From Ureibacillus endophyticus (GTDB lineage: Bacteria > Bacillota > Bacilli > Bacillales_A > Planococcaceae): a stretch of DNA of 64,000 nucleotides. The stretch is taken from assembly GCF_003628435.1 (NCBI RefSeq), contig NZ_RBZN01000003.1:59942-123941 (forward strand), read 5' to 3'. Positions 1 to 8,997 of the stretch are shown piece after piece. The position numbers and the translations under genes were made by a program. The notes beneath the pieces were generated by a model. That model was not told the DNA's origin. It worked only from the letters and a program-made list of their open reading frames with translations, and did not search any database. Within the stretch, counting starts at the first letter, position 1; each line of letters opens with the position of its first letter.

Positions 1-986
1 TATCCAACTAGCGATAATAGTTCAGCTCGTATTGAATCAGTTGCAAGAGATGCAAATCGCTCTTTTATCAATCCATGTTGCGTCATAACTTCAAGCGCTG
101 GAGAATTTAATTGTCTGTTCAATTCATGTTGGCAACAAGGAACACTTAAAATTACCTTAGCGCCCCATTTCACAGCACGAGCTAATGCCATATCCGTTGC
201 AACGTCACATGCATGTAAAGTAACGACCATGTCTACTGCAGTTTCATCATTATAATCGTTAATATCCCCAACTAGAAATTCTAAATCTTCATATTGCAAA
301 TCTTGAGCAATGCGATTACATTCCTCTATGACTTCCTTCTTTAAATCCAAACCAGTTACTTTAATATTTAATCCTTTTTCTATTTTTAAATAATGGTATA
401 GTGCAAAGGTTAGGTAAGACTTACCAGAGCCAAAATCAATAATTCGGATTTGACGATTTTTAGGTAAGTAAGATAAAGAATCATCTATAAATTCTACGAA
501 ACGATTGATTTGTCGGAATTTATCGTACTTTTGCTTTTTTACTTTGCCTTCTTCTGTTTGAACGCCAAGACGTATAAGGAATGGATAAGGTGTTGTGTCA
601 TCTAATAAATATTGTTTTTTTCGATTATGAGATAAATTTAATTGTTTTGGGGATGTGGATTTCTCTGTTTTCCAAAGTACTTTATTTTTTTTCGATAATT
701 GAATTTGAATCGTCTCATCAATGAATTGAACATGGATTTGTCGGAAGTCTTGTAATATTATTTCAAGTTTATTTGGAAATTCTTGTAATATAATGTTCTC
801 GTGTTTTAAAATGCGCTCATATTGATATTCAATTTGTATATGGTAAACGCCTTTTAATTCAACTGGTTTAAGTTTAATTCGTTTAATATCATTCGATTTT
901 TGTCTAGGTTGACTGACAGTGGCTGATACTAGCTTCTTTGATAGTATTCGGTTTAATAACTCTTCTTTCATGTTAACGTATTCCAT
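1..986 (-). CDS. Class I SAM-dependent methyltransferase (partial, 3' end off the window)
   Basis: About 328 residues are present and the C-terminus runs off the left edge. A glycine-rich SAM-binding motif (IIDFGSGKSYLTF) lies near residue 182, an acidic second motif follows (LDLKKEVIEE), and HACDVATDMALA and VPCCQHELN follow near residues 257 and 283. The PCCQHEL signature is typical of the Methyltransf_32-type family, whose substrate is unknown to me. The ATG at 986 has an AAGGCGG ribosome binding site about 6 bases upstream; an in-frame ATG at 971 is less well placed. It is divergent from putP. The family call is firm, the substrate is unknown. Confidence 0.8.
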   Translation of the reverse strand, partial: MEYVNMKEELLNRILSKKLVSATVSQPRQKSNDIKRIKLKPVELKGVYHIQIEYQYERILKHENIILQEFPNKLEIILQDFRQIHVQFIDETIQIQLSKKNKVLWKTEKSTSPKQLNLSHNRKKQYLLDDTTPYPFLIRLGVQTEEGKVKKQKYDKFRQINRFVEFIDDSLSYLPKNRQIRIIDFGSGKSYLTFALYHYLKIEKGLNIKVTGLDLKKEVIEECNRIAQDLQYEDLEFLVGDINDYNDETAVDMVVTLHACDVATDMALARAVKWGAKVILSVPCCQHELNRQLNSPALEVMTQHGLIKERFASLATDSIRAELLSLVG

Positions 987-1131
987 AGTAAACCGCCTTT
1001 TTCTACTTTTATGCAAATAGTTTATCATACCGAAAAAATATAGTGGTAATAACTTGAGTTATTGAGTTTTTTGACTATTTAGATTAGTATTACTATATAG
1101 AAAATAATTTTAGAGAAAATTTTTGAATACT

Positions 1132-1159
1132 TTGTGACAAAAGTATGATAAATTATAAT
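1132..1159 (+). promoter_or_regulatory. SigA-type promoter of putP
   Basis: A TTGTGA -35 and a perfect TATAAT -10 are separated by 16 bases. An alternative upstream pair is TTGACT at 1071 with TATATA at 1094 and a 17-base spacer. The ATG at 1145 falls inside this promoter, so translation from it is unlikely; the start at 1241 is preferred. Confidence 0.55.
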
Positions 1160-1240
1160 CAAATGATATGGTGTGCGAAAAATTCTGCTTTAAACACTAT
1201 ATCATCTATTATAGAACGCTTACATCTAGGGGGATGCGAA

Positions 1241-2728
1241 ATGTCAGATTATAGTTTTCAACTTTTAGCGATTGTTATTTATATGCTCGCTATGATAGGG
1301 ATTGGATGGTTTGCATATAAAAGAACAACAAATTTAAACGACTACATGTTAGGTGGTCGTGATTTAGGACCAGCTGTTACAGCATTAAGTGCTGGGGCTG
1401 CAGATATGTCCGGTTGGTTATTAATGGGGCTACCTGGGGCAATTTATGCAGCAGGTTTAGTTGAAGCATGGATTGCAATCGGTTTAACTGTAGGGGCGTG
1501 GCTTAACTGGTTGCTCGTTGCACCACGTTTACGTGTATATACTCAAGTTTCTAAAAACTCAATTACAATCCCGAGTTTCTTAGATAACCGCTTAAGAGAC
1601 AATACAAAATTAATTCGTATTCTATCTGGTATTGTCATTTTAGTATTCTTTACTTTCTATGTATCTTCTGGAATGGTATCTGGCGGTAAGTTCTTCCAAA
1701 GTTCATTTGGTTTTGATTATCATACAGGTTTATTATTAGTAGCTGTTGTAACGGTAGGATATACATTATTTGGTGGATTCTTAGCTGTTAGTTATACAGA
1801 CTTTTTACAAGGTTTAATCATGTTCTTAGCCCTAGTGTTAGTGCCGATTATTGGTATTTTCTTTACTGGTGGTATTGGAGAAACAATTGACTCAATTAAA
1901 TCTGTGAGCCCAGAGCATTTTAGTTTATTTGCTTCAACAGCAACTGCTGCGGGTGTGATTTCATCTGTTGCTTGGGGACTAGGGTACTTTGGACAACCTC
2001 ACATTATTGTTCGTTTCATGGCGATTAAATCTGTTAAAGAAACTAAGCAAGCTCGTCGTATTGGTATTGGTTGGATGATTTTAAGTTTAGTTGGTGCAAT
2101 GGGTACTGCATTAGTTGGTCTTGCTTACTTCCAACAATCCGGTCAAACAATTGACGATCCAGAAACAATCTTTATTGTAATGGGACAAATTCTATTCCAT
2201 CCGTTTATTGCGGGGATTATGTTAGCAGCCATTTTAGCGGCTATTATGAGTACTATTTCTTCTCAATTAATCGTTACTTCATCTGCATTGATTGAAGATA
2301 TGTATAAAGCGTTATTTAAGAAAGATGCATCTGATAAACATTATGTATTTGCTGGTCGTATTGCGGTATTAGTGGTAGCTGTAATTGCAGCAATTTTAGG
2401 TTGGAACCCAAATAGTTCAATTTTAGATTTAGTTGGTTTTGCATGGGCTGGATTTGGTGCTGCATTTGGACCTACAATTCTACTTGCTTTATATTGGAGA
2501 AAGTTAACGAATATCGGAGCGCTAGCTGGTATGTTAGCTGGTGCAGTTGTTGCTTTCGTTTGGGGACAAAGTGATGCATTATCAGGGATGATTTATGAAA
2601 TTGTTCCAGGTTTCATTATTAACTTAGTAATCACTGTAATCGTAAGTTTAATTACATTCAAACCAAATAAAGAAATTGAAGCAGAATTTAATGAAACATT
2701 AAATCTTCTACAATCAGAAAAGAAATAA
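1241..2728 (+). CDS. putP: Sodium/proline symporter PutP
   Basis: The 495-aa protein is a solute:sodium symporter (SSF) with about 13 hydrophobic segments; it would import proline with Na+ across the cytoplasmic membrane. The stretch AGAADMSGWLLMGLPG at residues 51-66 places Asp55 and Ser57 at the positions known to matter for Na+ and proline in the E. coli protein. The ATG at 1241 is preceded by AGGGGG at the right spacing; an in-frame extension to 1145 adds 32 polar residues and lies in the promoter. The gene stands alone between its own promoter and a terminator. Proline specificity is inferred from overall similarity to PutP/OpuE. Confidence 0.9.
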   Translation: MSDYSFQLLAIVIYMLAMIGIGWFAYKRTTNLNDYMLGGRDLGPAVTALSAGAADMSGWLLMGLPGAIYAAGLVEAWIAIGLTVGAWLNWLLVAPRLRVYTQVSKNSITIPSFLDNRLRDNTKLIRILSGIVILVFFTFYVSSGMVSGGKFFQSSFGFDYHTGLLLVAVVTVGYTLFGGFLAVSYTDFLQGLIMFLALVLVPIIGIFFTGGIGETIDSIKSVSPEHFSLFASTATAAGVISSVAWGLGYFGQPHIIVRFMAIKSVKETKQARRIGIGWMILSLVGAMGTALVGLAYFQQSGQTIDDPETIFIVMGQILFHPFIAGIMLAAILAAIMSTISSQLIVTSSALIEDMYKALFKKDASDKHYVFAGRIAVLVVAVIAAILGWNPNSSILDLVGFAWAGFGAAFGPTILLALYWRKLTNIGALAGMLAGAVVAFVWGQSDALSGMIYEIVPGFIINLVITVIVSLITFKPNKEIEAEFNETLNLLQSEKK

Positions 2729-2738
2729 ATAGGATTAT

Positions 2739-2780
2739 AGACTCTTAAAGCATTTTGTTTTAAGGGTCTTTATTTTTATT
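2739..2780 (+). terminator. Rho-independent terminator after putP
   Basis: An 11-bp stem (2739-2749 with 2759-2769, one G:U pair) is followed by a T-rich run. Confidence 0.8.
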
Positions 2781-2844
2781 TGTAAGGATATAATATATGG
2801 TACGATATTTTAAATGGACCCTATAAACGAGGGAGGAATTATAT

Positions 2845-4131
2845 TTGAGCAATATGAAAGAAGTCGAAGTAATTACTGAAAGAGCAATTTTAGTAGGAGT
2901 AAACCTAGGTAGCGATCCTAACTTTGATTATTCCATGGAAGAATTAGCGAATTTAGCTGAGGCTTTGGAAGTTGAAGTTGTTGGGCAGGTCACGCAAAAT
3001 TTAGAACGTGTAAATCCTTCCCATTATGTAGGCACAGGGAAAATAGAAGAAATTAAAAACTATATAGATGAAATTGATGCGAATCTCGTTATTTTCAATG
3101 ATGAATTATCGCCTTCTCAAATTCGAAATTTAGAACATGATTTAGAATGCAAAGTCATTGATCGTACAATGCTAATATTAGATATTTTTGACCGACGTGC
3201 TAATACACGTGAGGCTAAGATGCAAGTAGAATTAGCTCAATTACAATACATGTTGCCGCGCTTGGTTGGCTTACATGCTTCTCTTTCTCGTCAAGGCGGT
3301 GGCACTGGTGGAGGATTTAGAAACCGTGGTGCTGGGGAAACAAAATTAGAATTAGATCGCCGAAAAATTGAAGATCAAATTGCAAGACTACGAAAAGAGT
3401 TAGAGTATGTAAAAGAACAACGGGAGACGCAACGGAAAAGAAGAATTAAAAATGAACTACCTGTTGTGTCTCTTGTTGGTTATACAAATGCAGGGAAATC
3501 GACTATTATGAACAGTATCTTACGGAAAATTGGACAAGAAGAAAATAAAAAAGTGTTTGAAAAGAACATGCTTTTTGCAACGTTGGATACTTCAGTTCGA
3601 AATATTGAGTTGGCTGATAAAAAAAGCTTCCTACTAACTGATACAGTAGGTTTTGTTAGTAAATTACCCCACCATTTAGTAAAGGCATTCCGTTCCACTC
3701 TTGAAGAAGCAAAAAATGCAGATCTTTTACTTCATGTTGTAGATGTATCTAATGAACAATATCGTTTTATGATGGATGTTACGAATAAGACATTGGCAGA
3801 TATTGAAATTGAAGGGATTCCTACAATATATATCTACAATAAGTCGGACTTAGCAAACGTAAAATATCCATTAGTAAGCGGAGACAATATTTGGTTATCT
3901 GCTAAAGAAGATGAGGGATTAGATGAATTAATTGAAATGATTCGTCAGCATATTTTTTCTAATTATGTTACTTGCGATATGCTCATCCCATTTGATAAAG
4001 GAGATATCGTCTCGTATTTAAATGGAAATGCATTAGTGAAAGCTACAGAATATGAGGAAAATGGAACAAAGCTTACTGTAGAACTTAAAGATATTGACTA
4101 TAAAAAATTCGAACAATATGTAATTAAATAA
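2845..4131 (+). CDS. hflX: GTPase HflX
   Basis: The 428-aa protein is an HflX-family translational GTPase that binds ribosomes and helps rescue or split them under stress. It has the N-terminal HflX domain, the glycine-rich GGGTGGGF linker near residue 152 followed by the GAGETKLE motif, then a G domain: GYTNAGKST at 212 (P-loop), DTVGF at 266 and NKSD at 332. It starts with TTG at 2845, 8 bases after a strong GGGAGG; an ATG three codons on (2854) is the alternative. It is monocistronic, with a terminator on each side. Confidence 0.93.
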   Translation: MSNMKEVEVITERAILVGVNLGSDPNFDYSMEELANLAEALEVEVVGQVTQNLERVNPSHYVGTGKIEEIKNYIDEIDANLVIFNDELSPSQIRNLEHDLECKVIDRTMLILDIFDRRANTREAKMQVELAQLQYMLPRLVGLHASLSRQGGGTGGGFRNRGAGETKLELDRRKIEDQIARLRKELEYVKEQRETQRKRRIKNELPVVSLVGYTNAGKSTIMNSILRKIGQEENKKVFEKNMLFATLDTSVRNIELADKKSFLLTDTVGFVSKLPHHLVKAFRSTLEEAKNADLLLHVVDVSNEQYRFMMDVTNKTLADIEIEGIPTIYIYNKSDLANVKYPLVSGDNIWLSAKEDEGLDELIEMIRQHIFSNYVTCDMLIPFDKGDIVSYLNGNALVKATEYEENGTKLTVELKDIDYKKFEQYVIK

Positions 4132-4139
4132 TGAAAAAT

Positions 4140-4172
4140 GGTAACGATGAATGATGTCGTTACCTTTTTTTA
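4140..4172 (+). terminator. Rho-independent terminator after hflX
   Basis: Stem GGTAACGA/TCGTTACC with a 9-base loop is followed by seven or more T. Confidence 0.85.
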
Positions 4173-4285
4173 TGGTTCTTAATAATTATTTCAGAATATG
4201 CTCAGTTGTTACATGTAATAGCAAAATAAAGTAATTTTAACGAAAATAAAGAAAAAATTAAAATTTCGAACTATTTATTAATATA

Positions 4286-4314
4286 TTGAAAAACCTTTCA
4301 AAATACTTTATTGT
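4286..4314 (+). promoter_or_regulatory. SigA-type promoter of dtpT
   Basis: TTGAAA and TATTGT are separated by 17 bases, giving a start point near 4321, just before the two CodY-like boxes. Confidence 0.5.
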
Positions 4315-4324
4315 TGTAAAGTGC

Positions 4325-4339
4325 AATTGTCAGACAACT
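4325..4339. promoter_or_regulatory. CodY-like box 1
   Basis: AATTGTCAGACAACT differs from the CodY consensus AATTTTCWGAAAATT at 3 of 15 positions. It sits immediately after the predicted transcription start of the peptide transporter gene. Confidence 0.5.
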
Positions 4340-4351
4340 GACTTCAGTTGG

Positions 4352-4366
4352 AATTGTCTGAAAAAA
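4352..4366. promoter_or_regulatory. CodY-like box 2
   Basis: AATTGTCTGAAAAAA differs from the CodY consensus at 3 of 15 positions and lies 27 bases after box 1. Two adjacent boxes make chance less likely and fit GTP/branched-chain amino acid control of peptide uptake. Confidence 0.5.
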
Positions 4367-4395
4367 TGAAAAATAAAACAGGTAGGGTGTTATAT

Positions 4396-5883
4396 ATGCA
4401 TAGCAAAAGTGAAATAGTTAAATCTGTTCCACAAAAGGGTTTCTTCGGACACCCTAAAGGTTTACTTACATTATTCTTTACAGAATTTTGGGAGCGTTTC
4501 TCGTACTATGGAATGCGTGCCATTCTAATCTTCTATATGTACTACGAGTTACATGAAGGTGGTCTTGGTTTAGATCAAGTTACAGCTAACTCGATCATGG
4601 CTATTTATGGATCTTTAGTATATATGTCTGGTGTAATTGGTGGATGGTTTGCAGACCGAGTTTTTGGAACAAGAAGAGCCGTATTTTACGGTGGAATATT
4701 AATAATGATTGGTCATATCATTTTAGCATTGCCACTAGGATTTACAGGATTGTTATTCTCAATGTTGTTTATCATTGTTGGGACAGGCTTCTTAAAATCA
4801 AATGTATCCACAATTGTTGGGGATATGTACGCTGAAAATGATAACCGCCGAGATTCCGGTTTCAGTATTTTCTATATGGGAATCAACATGGGTGCATTTA
4901 TTGCTCCGTTTATCGTCGGAACAATTGGGGAAGAGTATAGTTTCCATCTAGGTTTCGGTGTTGCAGCAATTGGTATGTTAATTGGTTTAATTGTTTATTA
5001 TGTAACACAGAAAAAGAATTTGGGGTTAGCTGGTATTGAAGTACCAAACCCAATGAATAAAGAAGAGAAAAAGAAAGCGGTTCGTAATTTTGTCGTTGGA
5101 ATTGTCGCAATTTTATTAATAGGGATAATACTCTACGTAACAGATAATTTAACGATGAAAGTATTTAGTTTGCTTATTACGACACTTGGTGTAGCGATAC
5201 CGACGATTTTCTTTATTGTTATGTATCGTAGTCCAAAAACAAATAAAGAGGAAAAATCACGTTTACTTGCGTATATTCCATTATTCATTGCAGCGGTAAT
5301 GTTCTGGGCAATTCAAGAACAGGGAGCAACAATTTTAGCAACATATGCTGATACAAGAACAGATTTATCTGTAGGTAGTTTCGAACTGAAAGCTTCTTGG
5401 TTCCAATCATTAAACCCATTATTTATTATTATGTTTGCTCCAGTGTTTGCGTGGATTTGGCTACGTCTAGGTTCAAAACAGCCATCAACTCCTAAGAAAT
5501 TTGCGATATCTTTATTCTTTGCAGGAGCTTCATTCTTAGTAATGATTATTCCAGCAAAAATATCTGGTGGTACGGAGCTTGTAAGTCCATGGTGGTTAGT
5601 GCTTTCATTCTTCCTAGTTGTAGTAGGGGAATTGTTATTATCTCCAGTAGGTTTATCTGCAACAACAAAACTGGCACCAGCTGCCTTTGCTGCGCAGACC
5701 ATGTCTCTATGGTTCTTAACAAGTGCTGCTGCGCAAGCAATTAATGCACAGCTTGTTCGACTATATGAAGCAGTTTCAGAAATTACGTATTTTGGTTCAT
5801 TGGGTGGTATGTCCATTGTACTAGGAGTTATCTTATTAATACTAACACCACTTATCTCAAAAGCGATGCGTGGAATAAACTAA
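4396..5883 (+). CDS. dtpT: Proton-dependent di/tripeptide transporter (POT family)
   Basis: This 495-aa polytopic membrane protein carries the POT/PTR signature ExxERFxYYG at residues 30-39 and the long domain pattern of 12-14 hydrophobic segments typical of bacterial DtpT. It would import di- and tripeptides with protons. The ATG at 4396 has TAGGGTG upstream; a TTG at 4348 in the same frame lies inside a CodY-like box and has no good ribosome binding site, so the shorter form is preferred. The two boxes upstream suggest repression in amino-acid-rich conditions. It is monocistronic. Confidence 0.9.
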   Translation: MHSKSEIVKSVPQKGFFGHPKGLLTLFFTEFWERFSYYGMRAILIFYMYYELHEGGLGLDQVTANSIMAIYGSLVYMSGVIGGWFADRVFGTRRAVFYGGILIMIGHIILALPLGFTGLLFSMLFIIVGTGFLKSNVSTIVGDMYAENDNRRDSGFSIFYMGINMGAFIAPFIVGTIGEEYSFHLGFGVAAIGMLIGLIVYYVTQKKNLGLAGIEVPNPMNKEEKKKAVRNFVVGIVAILLIGIILYVTDNLTMKVFSLLITTLGVAIPTIFFIVMYRSPKTNKEEKSRLLAYIPLFIAAVMFWAIQEQGATILATYADTRTDLSVGSFELKASWFQSLNPLFIIMFAPVFAWIWLRLGSKQPSTPKKFAISLFFAGASFLVMIIPAKISGGTELVSPWWLVLSFFLVVVGELLLSPVGLSATTKLAPAAFAAQTMSLWFLTSAAAQAINAQLVRLYEAVSEITYFGSLGGMSIVLGVILLILTPLISKAMRGIN

Positions 5884-5889
5884 TTTGCT

Positions 5890-5931
5890 GTCCGAAATGT
5901 GATGATAATCAACATTTCGGACTCTTTTTTT
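5890..5931 (+). terminator. Rho-independent terminator after dtpT
   Basis: A perfect 11-bp stem (5890-5900 with 5912-5922) is followed by TCTTTTTTT. Confidence 0.9.
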
Positions 5932-5980
5932 ATATAGTGAAGAAACAAATTTTAGGGGTTCTATATAAAAAGTGACACCT

Positions 5981-6011
5981 GTACCATTACTTATACGTTA
6001 TTTAATGGTAC
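5981..6011. promoter_or_regulatory. Inverted repeat upstream of the lipoprotein gene
   Basis: GTACCATTA and TAATGGTAC form a perfect 9-base inverted repeat around 13 bases, about 30 bases before the lipoprotein start. It could be an operator or a leader hairpin; no regulator is recognised. Confidence 0.3.
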
Positions 6012-6038
6012 CCTTATATAATAGAAAGGACGGGATAT

Positions 6039-6905
6039 GTGGTGAAAAAATGGGGATATGCAATATTTACATCTCTATTAGTTTTCGTATTAGCTGCGTG
6101 TAGTGAAACTGCAGAACCGAAAACGGGAACGAAAGAAGAAAGTAAAAGTGAACTTACTTTGCAAGAAGTATATGAGAAAGCTATTGAACGTCAAAAGGAG
6201 TTAGAAAGTGTTAGTGCAGATATGAAAATGAACCAAGTAATTACTTTTGGTTCTGGTGAAGAAAAATTTGTAATGGGCACAAAGAGTAATATGAAAATGG
6301 ATATGATAGTCGATCCATTAGCAATGTACATGGATGGTACAATGACAATGGAAGATCCTGATTCAGGGGACGATATCAATGTAGATATGGAAATGTACAT
6401 GTCTGAACAAGGGTTATTTATGCAAGATTCAGAATCAAAACAATGGATGAAACTTCCGTCCGATCAATTTGATATGGTGATGGGGCAAACTGCGAATCAA
6501 GCAAATGCCGCTGAGCAATTAGAAGCTTTAAAATCTTTTATTGATGATTTTAAATTTGAACAAACAGATTCTGAGTATGTTTTAACTTTAAGTGCTGCAA
6601 GTGATAAGTTTAAAGAATATATGTTGGAACAAATGCAGCTGAATCAAATGTTAGGTGTTCCTAGTGATGAAGAAGAAATGTTTGAGAATATGACATTTGA
6701 TAAAGTGAATTATACAATTAATCTTAATAAAGATAATTTTGATATTCTTTCTATGGATATGGTTGTCAATATGGGTATTGGTGTTGAAGGACAAGAAATA
6801 TCTATAGAGATGAATACAAATATTACTTTTAATAACGTTAATGGCGTAAAAAATATTGTCGTTCCTCAAGAAGTAATTGATAAAGCAGTAGAAATTGAAC
6901 AATAA
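6039..6905 (+). CDS. Predicted lipoprotein, DUF6612-like
   Basis: The 288-aa product begins with a type II signal peptide ending in the lipobox LAAC, so it should be anchored on the outer face of the membrane. The mature part is rich in Met, Asp and Glu and has alternating strands resembling the LolA/LppX-like lipoproteins grouped as DUF6612 in Bacillales. Starts GTG-GTG at 6039/6042 follow AAAGGA. It lies alone between two terminators. The function is unknown; the family link is a remembered resemblance only. Confidence 0.75.
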   Translation: MVKKWGYAIFTSLLVFVLAACSETAEPKTGTKEESKSELTLQEVYEKAIERQKELESVSADMKMNQVITFGSGEEKFVMGTKSNMKMDMIVDPLAMYMDGTMTMEDPDSGDDINVDMEMYMSEQGLFMQDSESKQWMKLPSDQFDMVMGQTANQANAAEQLEALKSFIDDFKFEQTDSEYVLTLSAASDKFKEYMLEQMQLNQMLGVPSDEEEMFENMTFDKVNYTINLNKDNFDILSMDMVVNMGIGVEGQEISIEMNTNITFNNVNGVKNIVVPQEVIDKAVEIEQ

Positions 6906-6910
6906 GCAAA

Positions 6911-6947
6911 AATCTCCCAATGAATAAACGCATTGGGAGATTTTTTG
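6911..6947 (+). terminator. Rho-independent terminator after the lipoprotein gene
   Basis: A perfect 12-bp stem (6911-6922 with 6931-6942) is followed by T residues. Confidence 0.9.
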
Positions 6948-6998
6948 TATGTTTATTAATATGAGTGCATCTATACTCGACCTGTTCACAATCTATTA

Positions 6999-7027
6999 TT
7001 GATTTTTTAATATTTTGTTATTATAAT
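6999..7027 (+). promoter_or_regulatory. SigA promoter of the siderophore permease operon
   Basis: TTGATT and a perfect TATAAT are separated by 17 bases; the Fur-like box starts 17 bases after the -10. Confidence 0.7.
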
Positions 7028-7044
7028 GAGGAAGAGTTCGAAGA

Positions 7045-7059
7045 TGAGAATCATTTTCA
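7045..7059. promoter_or_regulatory. Fur box of the permease operon
   Basis: TGAGAATCATTTTCA matches the 7-1-7 Fur core TGATAATNATTATCA at all but two positions and covers the region just downstream of the predicted start point. This fits iron-dependent repression of the importer. Confidence 0.7.
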
Positions 7060-7100
7060 TTATACATACTTGATAATTATAGAGAATATGGGGATTAAAA

Positions 7101-8057
7101 ATGAGACTATGGATGTTAATAACCGCTTCAATCATCCTGTCACTTATCTCGCTATTTGTTGGTGCAATTGATATTAGGCCGAGTGACCTTCTCGATTGGG
7201 ATTCAGATAAAACGCAAATTTTCTTAATGAGTCGTGTTCCTAGATTAATGGCCATAATTTTAGCGGGGGCAGGAATGAGTATTGCCGGCTTAATTATGCA
7301 AAGTTTAAGTCGCAATAAGTTTGTATCACCTTCGACAGCAGGTACATTAGATGCTGCAAAATTAGGAGTTATTGTTGCAATGGTGTTTTTCACCAATGTG
7401 ACATATATGGAAAAAATTATTTTTAGTTTTGCTTTTGGATTAATTGGAACAATTCTTTTTATGCAAATACTTGATCGTATAAAATTTAAAGATGTTATTT
7501 TCGTACCATTAATTGGGATTATGTATGGGAATATATTATCTTCCATCGGTACATTTATAGGTTATGAGTCAGATATTTTACAAAATGTTCAATCATTCTT
7601 TATAGGAAGCTTCACGTTAGTTGTATCAGGTCGCTATGAGTTATTGTATTTAGCGGTTCCTGCTATTATTTTAGCTTACATATTTGCAAATAAATTTACT
7701 GTAGCGGGGATGGGTGAGGATTTTGCTAAAAACCTAGGACTTAGCTACAAAACAGTATTAAATTTAGGCTTAGTAATCGTAGCAGTTATTTCAACAACTG
7801 TAATACTAACTGTTGGGGTTATTCCTTTCTTAGGGTTAATTGTACCGAATATCGTATCTCTTTATTTAGGTGACAATTTACGTAAAACGATTCCTCACAC
7901 AATTTTCTTAGGGGTTGTCTTCTTATTAGTTTGTGACATTTTCAGCCGAATTATTGTATACCCTTATGAAGTTCCGGTTAATATTACAGTTGCAGTAATA
8001 GGCAGTGCGATCTTCTTAGTAATGTTATTTAGGGGGAAAGCATATGCGAAAAAATAG
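7101..8057 (+). CDS. yclN: Siderophore ABC transporter permease (FecCD family), YclN-like
   Basis: This 318-aa membrane protein has the FecCD/BtuC permease pattern: about nine hydrophobic helices, the early IILAGAGMSIAGLIMQ-type segment and the late VGVIPFLGLIVPNIV segment that contacts the ATPase. It is the first gene of a permease-permease-ATPase unit whose order and sizes match yclN-yclO-yclP of B. subtilis (petrobactin import). The ATG at 7101 follows GGGGA. The gene overlaps the next by 14 bases, indicating coupled translation. A Fur box lies upstream. The precise siderophore is inferred, not shown. Confidence 0.85.
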   Translation: MRLWMLITASIILSLISLFVGAIDIRPSDLLDWDSDKTQIFLMSRVPRLMAIILAGAGMSIAGLIMQSLSRNKFVSPSTAGTLDAAKLGVIVAMVFFTNVTYMEKIIFSFAFGLIGTILFMQILDRIKFKDVIFVPLIGIMYGNILSSIGTFIGYESDILQNVQSFFIGSFTLVVSGRYELLYLAVPAIILAYIFANKFTVAGMGEDFAKNLGLSYKTVLNLGLVIVAVISTTVILTVGVIPFLGLIVPNIVSLYLGDNLRKTIPHTIFLGVVFLLVCDIFSRIIVYPYEVPVNITVAVIGSAIFLVMLFRGKAYAKK

Positions 8058-8997
8058 TACGAAACTTCTTATTTTATTTGGTTTAGCAATTGTATGCATT
8101 TTACTTTTTTCATTTTATAACATTCAAGGTGGATTTAGTTATGCTTTCCCGCGACGCTTAATTCGTGTATGTGCAATGGTGATTACTGGTATTGCAATTG
8201 CCTATTCAACGATTATGTTCCAGACGATTACTCAAAATCGAATTTTAACACCATCCATTATGGGGATTGACTCCATGTATGAAGTGGTTCAAACGATTAT
8301 TTTCTTTTCATTAGGAGCATCTTCAATTTTTGTTGTAAATCGTTATTTAAACTTTGGGGTAGCAATCATTGTTATGGTTGCATTTGCTTTAATCCTTTAT
8401 CGATTTTTATTTAGAGCAGATAAACACCCAATTTATTTATTATTACTTGTAGGGATGATTTTAGGTGTATTACTAGGTAATTTCGTAAATTTCCTTCAAG
8501 TATTGATTGATCCGATAGAATATATAAGTTTACAAAATAAACTATTTGCAAGTTTTACAAACGTTAAATCAGAGTTAGTATACATTTGTATTGTGATTTT
8601 AGGTATTGCTTTTATATATGGATCTCGATTAATGCGAGAATTAGATGTAATGTCTTTAGGGCGTGAAACAGCAATTAACCTAGGTGTCAACTACGATAAA
8701 ATCGTATTAAAAGTATTAGTTTTATCCTCTATTTTAATCGCAACATCAACAGCTCTTGTTGGACCAGTCACATTTTTAGGATTAATTGTTTCTAATTTAG
8801 CATATCAATTTATGGTAACGTATAAACATTCGATACTTATTACTGCTGCAAGTTTAATCAGTATTATTGCTTTAGTGGGTGGGCAATTCCTTGTTCTACA
8901 CGTCTTTAATTTAAATACTACTATTAGTGTAATAATTAACTTTGTCGGTGGTATATACTTCATTTACTTATTATTAAAAGAAAGTAGGTCTGCATAA
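8044..8997 (+). CDS. yclO: Siderophore ABC transporter permease (FecCD family), YclO-like
   Basis: The second FecCD permease, 317 aa, would pair with the upstream permease to form a heterodimeric channel. It has the same helix pattern, with ITQNRILTPSIMGIDSMYE early and VGPVTFLGLIVSNLAYQF in the ATPase-contact region. The ATG at 8044 has AGGGGGAAAG upstream and lies inside the end of the preceding gene; its stop overlaps the next start by one base (TAATG). This tight packing supports one transcript. Confidence 0.85.
   Translation: MRKNSTKLLILFGLAIVCILLFSFYNIQGGFSYAFPRRLIRVCAMVITGIAIAYSTIMFQTITQNRILTPSIMGIDSMYEVVQTIIFFSLGASSIFVVNRYLNFGVAIIVMVAFALILYRFLFRADKHPIYLLLLVGMILGVLLGNFVNFLQVLIDPIEYISLQNKLFASFTNVKSELVYICIVILGIAFIYGSRLMRELDVMSLGRETAINLGVNYDKIVLKVLVLSSILIATSTALVGPVTFLGLIVSNLAYQFMVTYKHSILITAASLISIIALVGGQFLVLHVFNLNTTISVIINFVGGIYFIYLLLKESRSA

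Noticed and set aside
1145..1240. N-terminal extension of putP by 32 residues
   Set aside because: It overlaps a TATAAT promoter element, has no ribosome binding site, and the extension is not like PutP.
5313..5816. Long minus-strand frame of 167 codons opposite dtpT
   Set aside because: It lies wholly inside a well-supported transporter gene and its composition follows from the codons of that gene; no ribosome binding site.
6017..6022. TATAAT just before the lipoprotein gene
   Set aside because: Transcription from it would start inside the ribosome binding site (6025-6030), so it is unlikely to be the promoter of this gene.
7007..7546. 179-codon minus-strand frame over the siderophore permease start
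   Set aside because: It covers the promoter, Fur box and first third of a well-supported permease; it is a shadow frame.
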